Shown: in pieces, positions 60,901-64,000 of the stretch | How the letters are laid out: the number at the start of each line of letters is the position of its first letter | Numbering within the stretch: the stretch's first letter is position 1 | From: Glutamicibacter sp. JC586 | GTDB lineage: Bacteria; Actinomycetota; Actinomycetes; Actinomycetales; Micrococcaceae | NCBI RefSeq assembly: GCF_009805585.1 | Contig: NZ_VHIN01000017.1 | Coordinates: forward strand, 186,001-250,000 | Length of the DNA: 64,000 nt | Direction of reading: 5' to 3' | Position numbers and translations under genes: made by a program | Notes under the pieces: model-generated | Databases searched by the model: none | What the model was told of the DNA's origin: nothing | The model's input: only the letters and a program-made list of their open reading frames with translations

Positions 60901-63674
60901 TAGGTGAACTTGGTGAGGTGCCCTTCGCCGTCCAAAAATTCAACAACACGTCCAGCGAGGTCGTAGACCATAACTTCCGCCGAACCATCAGGGGCCACAG
61001 ACTGTACTGGGCGCCCGAACTCATCAAACTTGATGGTTTCTTTGCTGAACGCATCAGCGACGGTCAGTGTTTTTGTCTTCTGGTCAATGGATGCTGATTC
61101 GCGCACTCCGGTCGGGTCCACAGTGGCAGTCAGGTCCCCGTTGACACTGTATTCGTTACGCCATACCCCACCCAGCGGGTCAGTTACAGACCTCAGCTGG
61201 GAGAGCAGATCATGCTCAAAAGACCAGCGTGCTCCGTTGGCTAGCGTGACTGCCTCGACGCGTCCGAGGTCATCGTAGGCTTGCTCGGTGGCGCGGCCTA
61301 GCGGGTCGATAGTGGAGATTAGGTGACCATGGACCGGATCATATTCGTAGGTAGTGCGTCCACCAGACGGGTCGATACTGGCACTAATGCGGGCGTTCTC
61401 ACCGTACTCATACCGCCAGGTGCCGCCCTCAGCATCCGTGAGGCGAATCAGGTTTCCCACGGTGTTGTATTCAAATACGGTGGCAGCACCAGAGGGGCTG
61501 ATGGCCCGAATGAGTTGCCCTGCACCATTTCGTTCGAAAGTGGCCACGTTACCGTACGCGTTGGTGATCGCGGTGAGATCACCGTGGTCGTCATAGTCGA
61601 GGGTGATGGTGACACCGGTCGGGTCAACGACCTTGGTCAGTAAACCATCGTTCCAGGTCATCTGCGAGTGCCCACCCATGGGGTCGATAATGACCGACGG
61701 GTTACGAGTCGCCCCAACAACAGCCCCAGCTACTTCGGCCGTTGGGTCTGAGTACTCAAAAGTGGTGGTTCCCCCGTTGCCGGCTACCATGGTAGTAATA
61801 CGGTCATTGGCGTCGTACCCGTATGTGAGCTCACCGCTATCGCGGGTCTTGGTACGAATTCGGCGTCCGCGACTGTCATACTGATGCCGGGTCACGCCAC
61901 CGTCACGCTCAATAGCGTTCAGTAGGTTGCCATGGGCGTCGTAGGACATGCGTTGCTCTTGATCATGGCCATCAGTAACACTGATCAAACGTCCCAGAGG
62001 ATCAGAAACATAGGTGTTGGACCGTGACCCATCCACGTCAGAAACACTGGTCACCAAACCCGGAAGATAGGAGAATCGGGTGATGCGGCCGAACTCGGAG
62101 ATCTGGGTGATGACGCGGTTTTTCTCGTCATAGGTGTTCTCGGCCTCAACTACACCATGAGCATCAATAACCTTGTAGATCAGCCCTGCTGCATTCCACT
62201 CGTAGCGTCGAGTGCCCGCACCGGTTGCGGTCACTGAGGTCAACTGACCGGCGGAGTTATATTCATAGCTCGCTGTACGACCGTCACTAGTAGTGAGTGA
62301 AGTGATTCGCTGTTCCGGATCGCCTGAATTGCCCTGATTTTCCGCAGTGTCAGTAGTGAGACGTTCAATGCTCACCCAGCGACCGTATTCATGCACCAAT
62401 CGGGAAACGCGTGCACGCTCGTCCCGTTGCACCTCAATGCGGGTGCCTTCACCTTGAGTAGCGAACAACCAAGCTCCAGCGTGGTTGAAACCCCATTGGG
62501 CGCCCTCATTGTCGGCGACGACGAGCAGTTCCGTACCGTTGATAATGTATTTGTTCAGCCAGTAGTTAGCCGCGTTAGCCCGGTCCCAGCCATCTCCTTG
62601 ACGAGCGAAGAAGAGCTCGCGGCCGTCAGACATGACACAGGTAGCACCTTCAGCAGTGAGGTTCAGCCGGATATCAAAGATACTGTCCCAGCCGGGTCCG
62701 AAGGACCCGTTGGTTTCCGAGATGCTGTTGTACATGCGTTCAACACGCAAGGCTTGGGCTGCGCCAGCGAAGGTGAGGTCGAGTTCAGGTTCGATGAAGT
62801 TACCGGTCGCGGTATTGATCGGATCAGATGCGTAACCGGTGGTGGTTTCGCCACCTTTGACCTCGGCGGCAGGGACTTTCAAATCGCTACGCGTTGCGCC
62901 GACACCAGCATTTTTCAATGCAGCGAAGAGTGACGCGTTGGAGACGGTGGATACGGTTCCTTCGCCACCGGCGGCTTCGAAAGCATCAGCGACGGAGCGG
63001 GCCCAGGTGACGTCGTTTTTATTGGCTGATAGCCAGTCGTTGAATGCAGTGATGACGCCGTCGGCATTCAGGGTTCCGAACTTGCATTGGGAGGCGAAGT
63101 CGGTGAGTTGTGTCCTCAGGGTTCCGGGAAGAGATGACAGATCATCGTTAAGGCTTGAAGAACCACTGGCATATGAGCGTAGGTTGGTTGGGTTACCAGA
63201 GGAGACACCGTTGGAGGCGGTGGCTAGTTCCAGCGGGCTCTGACGAGCCATACCCTTTGGAGTTACTGGTGCGGGCTGAGACACTGGCGCAGAACTGGGC
63301 CCAGTGGGTGCAGGGCCCTCAAGATGGAAAAATTCTTCGACTTTCCCTACCCAGGATTCCTTGCGCTCGAAGTACTCTCGAGCGACCCGACGCCGGTCAT
63401 TCTCTTCTTTAGCTTGCCGCGCCAGGTCATCCGCTGCTGCAGCGACGTTGTCGAGCTGAGTTGCAAGTTCGGTGGCATCGGATGACGCGGTTTCAGCGTT
63501 GAATTTGAACCCATCGGCGAAGCCACCCTTGAAGTCTTCACTACCTGTAGTAACCAGGGAGTTCCGTTGCGAGTGCTGATCTCTGACACTTTGCGCGGCT
63601 GACCGGAATTTACCAGCAACTGTTTCTGCAGTACTGAAATTAAAAGTGAGGTCTTCGTTGCCGTGCATAGCCAT
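57912..63674 (-). CDS. Rhs/YD-repeat polymorphic toxin with WXG-like N-terminus
   Basis: A 1920-residue protein; GGAG lies eight bases before the ATG. Residues 1-105 are a helical WXG100/LXG-like targeting domain (TAETVAGKFRSAAQSVRDQH), followed by a Pro-rich linker (about 118-145). GYASDPINTATGNFIEPELD near 280 starts the DUF6531 entry to the RHS shell; many YD repeats (YEYDAAGRP, YDDAGRLIAEIDPLGR) run to about 1540. The shell closes at GARLYDPSTRGFLSTDPLEP (about 1555) through IDPLGL (about 1602). Then come a hydrophobic linker (ALMFTGVGGPVGLVMMGAV) and a tip from about 1700 with no enzyme motif I know. Family knowledge: Rhs shells encapsulate a C-terminal toxin. Export through a type VII system is inferred from the N-terminus and the neighbouring WXG gene. 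Confidence 0.9.
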   Translation of the reverse strand: MAMHGNEDLTFNFSTAETVAGKFRSAAQSVRDQHSQRNSLVTTGSEDFKGGFADGFKFNAETASSDATELATQLDNVAAAADDLARQAKEENDRRRVAREYFERKESWVGKVEEFFHLEGPAPTGPSSAPVSQPAPVTPKGMARQSPLELATASNGVSSGNPTNLRSYASGSSSLNDDLSSLPGTLRTQLTDFASQCKFGTLNADGVITAFNDWLSANKNDVTWARSVADAFEAAGGEGTVSTVSNASLFAALKNAGVGATRSDLKVPAAEVKGGETTTGYASDPINTATGNFIEPELDLTFAGAAQALRVERMYNSISETNGSFGPGWDSIFDIRLNLTAEGATCVMSDGRELFFARQGDGWDRANAANYWLNKYIINGTELLVVADNEGAQWGFNHAGAWLFATQGEGTRIEVQRDERARVSRLVHEYGRWVSIERLTTDTAENQGNSGDPEQRITSLTTSDGRTASYEYNSAGQLTSVTATGAGTRRYEWNAAGLIYKVIDAHGVVEAENTYDEKNRVITQISEFGRITRFSYLPGLVTSVSDVDGSRSNTYVSDPLGRLISVTDGHDQEQRMSYDAHGNLLNAIERDGGVTRHQYDSRGRRIRTKTRDSGELTYGYDANDRITTMVAGNGGTTTFEYSDPTAEVAGAVVGATRNPSVIIDPMGGHSQMTWNDGLLTKVVDPTGVTITLDYDDHGDLTAITNAYGNVATFERNGAGQLIRAISPSGAATVFEYNTVGNLIRLTDAEGGTWRYEYGENARISASIDPSGGRTTYEYDPVHGHLISTIDPLGRATEQAYDDLGRVEAVTLANGARWSFEHDLLSQLRSVTDPLGGVWRNEYSVNGDLTATVDPTGVRESASIDQKTKTLTVADAFSKETIKFDEFGRPVQSVAPDGSAEVMVYDLAGRVVEFLDGEGHLTKFTYDLAGRMVQEISPSGAVSRYEYDAAGRPSVMTDPSGAQVRLEYNEDSLVIARHYASSAEASEDQWQSEYTFYDKVGRVIAQGAARFEYDACGRLTGLQDPIHGTRHFQYDAAGQLTAVANGVGGVTRYEYDVTGNLITTIDPLGNVSSREYDDAGRLIAEIDPLGRKTCAGYDAAGRLIWQRTGDEQELRWTYDRAGQLKTVGTPTRVLAEYARDAARRCVSITDHTRSAGVPVEHVLRFDGVGNLLSHTRDGQGPSWAYDSEGRVVSVTDPTGITVSYGHDLVGRVTVVEHPVFGQIVYTYDHEGQLVSTAAQPKDALDQAVTQSWEYAFGAVSRHEVSGGGQAPVVTTIARDDLGRIASVQSSNGVNAQYAFDGAHQLVGVYEVTGSDSAYSSEENSTGAASATSTPATNTPATVLSSEWVYDTAGRLIRETDGGRTTEYVYDAASQLLSRTTTSPGGTVETVAYAYDGAGRRISERSDSSERVFSWAATGRLNSITTTVLDPATGAPAGEPVTQELWVDALGDLAQIDGADLWWDTTATTPELLAVGGVSVTHAPAGNTIVDGHVSVAGWRSAHPSHPATPWSQNAVPGLPSTPGTGMGTGTGITGIPGLPEHVQLTGNGQLNVQGLDWLGARLYDPSTRGFLSTDPLEPTTGAGWASNPYSYAGNDPVHQIDPLGLSPVSTEELKAYSEARQGQSLWNQVRSGAASVGHAISDSFVGDAVRATGNWIEKHPYIAGTALMVGGAALMFTGVGGPVGLVMMGAVTGGMTSAGASLVAQQATTGKVDMKKVGNDALIGAAGGAASGGIAAIAAKGASASIGAIRSGSSQFVHKAGQKLLSRPVARGVISAGGGGAASNATALYRDGEPNTWSDYVLQTGLGFGLGAVSAGGVGLASSKVSGIISRKLPKLSVPFTRGRHSTHGRRADPLVRFNWAGFSGEQLTDRFAGAGIGYGYTRLTSEPADKGQDDSVETEGINSALQGFARGSSGTISGRH

Positions 63675-63741
63675 GGGTGGAACTCCTGGGGATCAGTTAC
63701 GTTGAACTGTCGCGTTAGATAAATGAAGAACAGAGGCGTAG

Positions 63742-63780
63742 CGAAGCCACCGGCGACCTGAGGTGGGGCCGGTGGCTTCG
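63742..63780 (-). terminator. Hairpin between the WXG gene and the rhs gene
   Basis: A perfect 13-bp stem (63742-63754 with 63768-63780) with a 13-base loop lies 17 bases after the WXG stop on the minus strand. A weak pyrimidine stretch follows. It would end or reduce read-through from the WXG gene into rhs, giving different protein levels. Confidence 0.6.
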
Positions 63781-63796
63781 TTGTCATAGACAGGAA

Positions 63797-64000
63797 CTAG
63801 CCGTTACCGCCAGCGGAGAAGATGTCCTGCGAGATCTTGCCGAGTTGCTGGTGCAGTTCTTCTAGCTCGGTGCGGGCCTTATCTAGGGCTGCCTTGGTTT
63901 CCGGCCAGGTATCGTTGCGGAACTGAGAAGCAAGGTTTCCGTCCCAGATATTTGGGTCAGACAGGATGCGGCCCTGCGAGTCCAGTGCGTCGATCTGATC
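63797..64000 (-). CDS. WXG100/ESAT-6-like protein, C-terminal part
   Basis: The last 67 codons of a gene that runs off the right edge. It reads LDSQGRILSDPNIWDGNLAS, FRNDTWPETKAALDKAR and LHQQLGKISQDIFSAGGNG. The W-x-G (IWDGNLA) between two helices and the small C-terminal Gly-rich tail are the WXG100 pattern. Such proteins are exported through type VII secretion, often as partners of an effector with a WXG-like domain, here the Rhs protein 123 bases downstream. Confidence 0.8.
   Translation of the reverse strand, partial: DQIDALDSQGRILSDPNIWDGNLASQFRNDTWPETKAALDKARTELEELHQQLGKISQDIFSAGGNG

Overview
The window looks like a chromosomal segment of a Gram-positive actinobacterium of the Micrococcaceae (Glutamicibacter/Arthrobacter type). 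This rests on moderately high GC, frequent GTG/TTG starts, strong GGAG-type ribosome sites, ATGA-coupled operons, a DeoR-type FruR with a fructose operon that includes ptsI and ptsH, a ROK-type XylR with xylAB, and a WXG100-linked Rhs toxin. The genus is inference; no rRNA or tRNA gene was found.

Left part (1-17.5 kb), mostly housekeeping and metabolism: a histidine phosphatase fragment, a SAM-I riboswitch ahead of metY and a CoA-binding protein, an orphan HigA-type antitoxin beside a broken toxin, a GNAT acetyltransferase, and a complete fructose PTS operon (fruR-fruK-fruA-ptsI-ptsH) with two FruR-operator-like palindromes. Then come an MFS exporter, a secreted NodB deacetylase, small hypothetical genes, an AAA+ ATPase/TPR membrane protein operon, and a thiamine-diphosphate enzyme divergent from a sodium:solute symporter, with a GntR-type palindrome between them.

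Middle part (19.4-33.7 kb): a LOG-family gene remnant, a 53-residue membrane protein, an intact ISL3-family insertion sequence with a perfect 8-bp target duplication, purA, a MerR regulator, and a pentitol/pentose cluster (ROK repressor, xylA, xylB, alditol oxidase) that can take xylitol to xylulose 5-phosphate. A LysR-controlled amine oxidase and M20 amidohydrolase pair follows. From 33.7 to 36.6 kb the DNA is mostly decayed or non-coding, with two small hypothetical genes, a 30-residue membrane protein and several unexplained palindromes and repeats.

Nitrogen and tryptophan section (36.6-45.8 kb): amtB-glnK-ornithine cyclodeaminase-like operon, a class I glutamine amidotransferase, TetR, thymidine kinase, an amino acid permease with kynureninase, and a divergent Lrp/AsnC regulator. 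Next (45.9-50 kb) is an aspartate-tailed membrane protein in an operon with a two-component system, facing a VTC-domain/DUF4956 pair.

Right end (50.2-64 kb): a polymorphic toxin locus on the minus strand. A WXG100-family gene precedes a 1920-residue Rhs/YD-repeat protein with a WXG-like N-terminus and its likely immunity gene. Downstream lies about 7.7 kb of displaced Rhs C-terminal modules, immunity genes and their broken copies. Two toxin tip types recur. One resembles TNT-like tips and is paired with a soluble immunity candidate. The other is a glycine-rich tip of unknown activity, found three times, each followed by a paralogous multi-pass membrane protein; a fourth membrane copy is decayed. 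This second pair is the best candidate for an undescribed toxin/immunity family.
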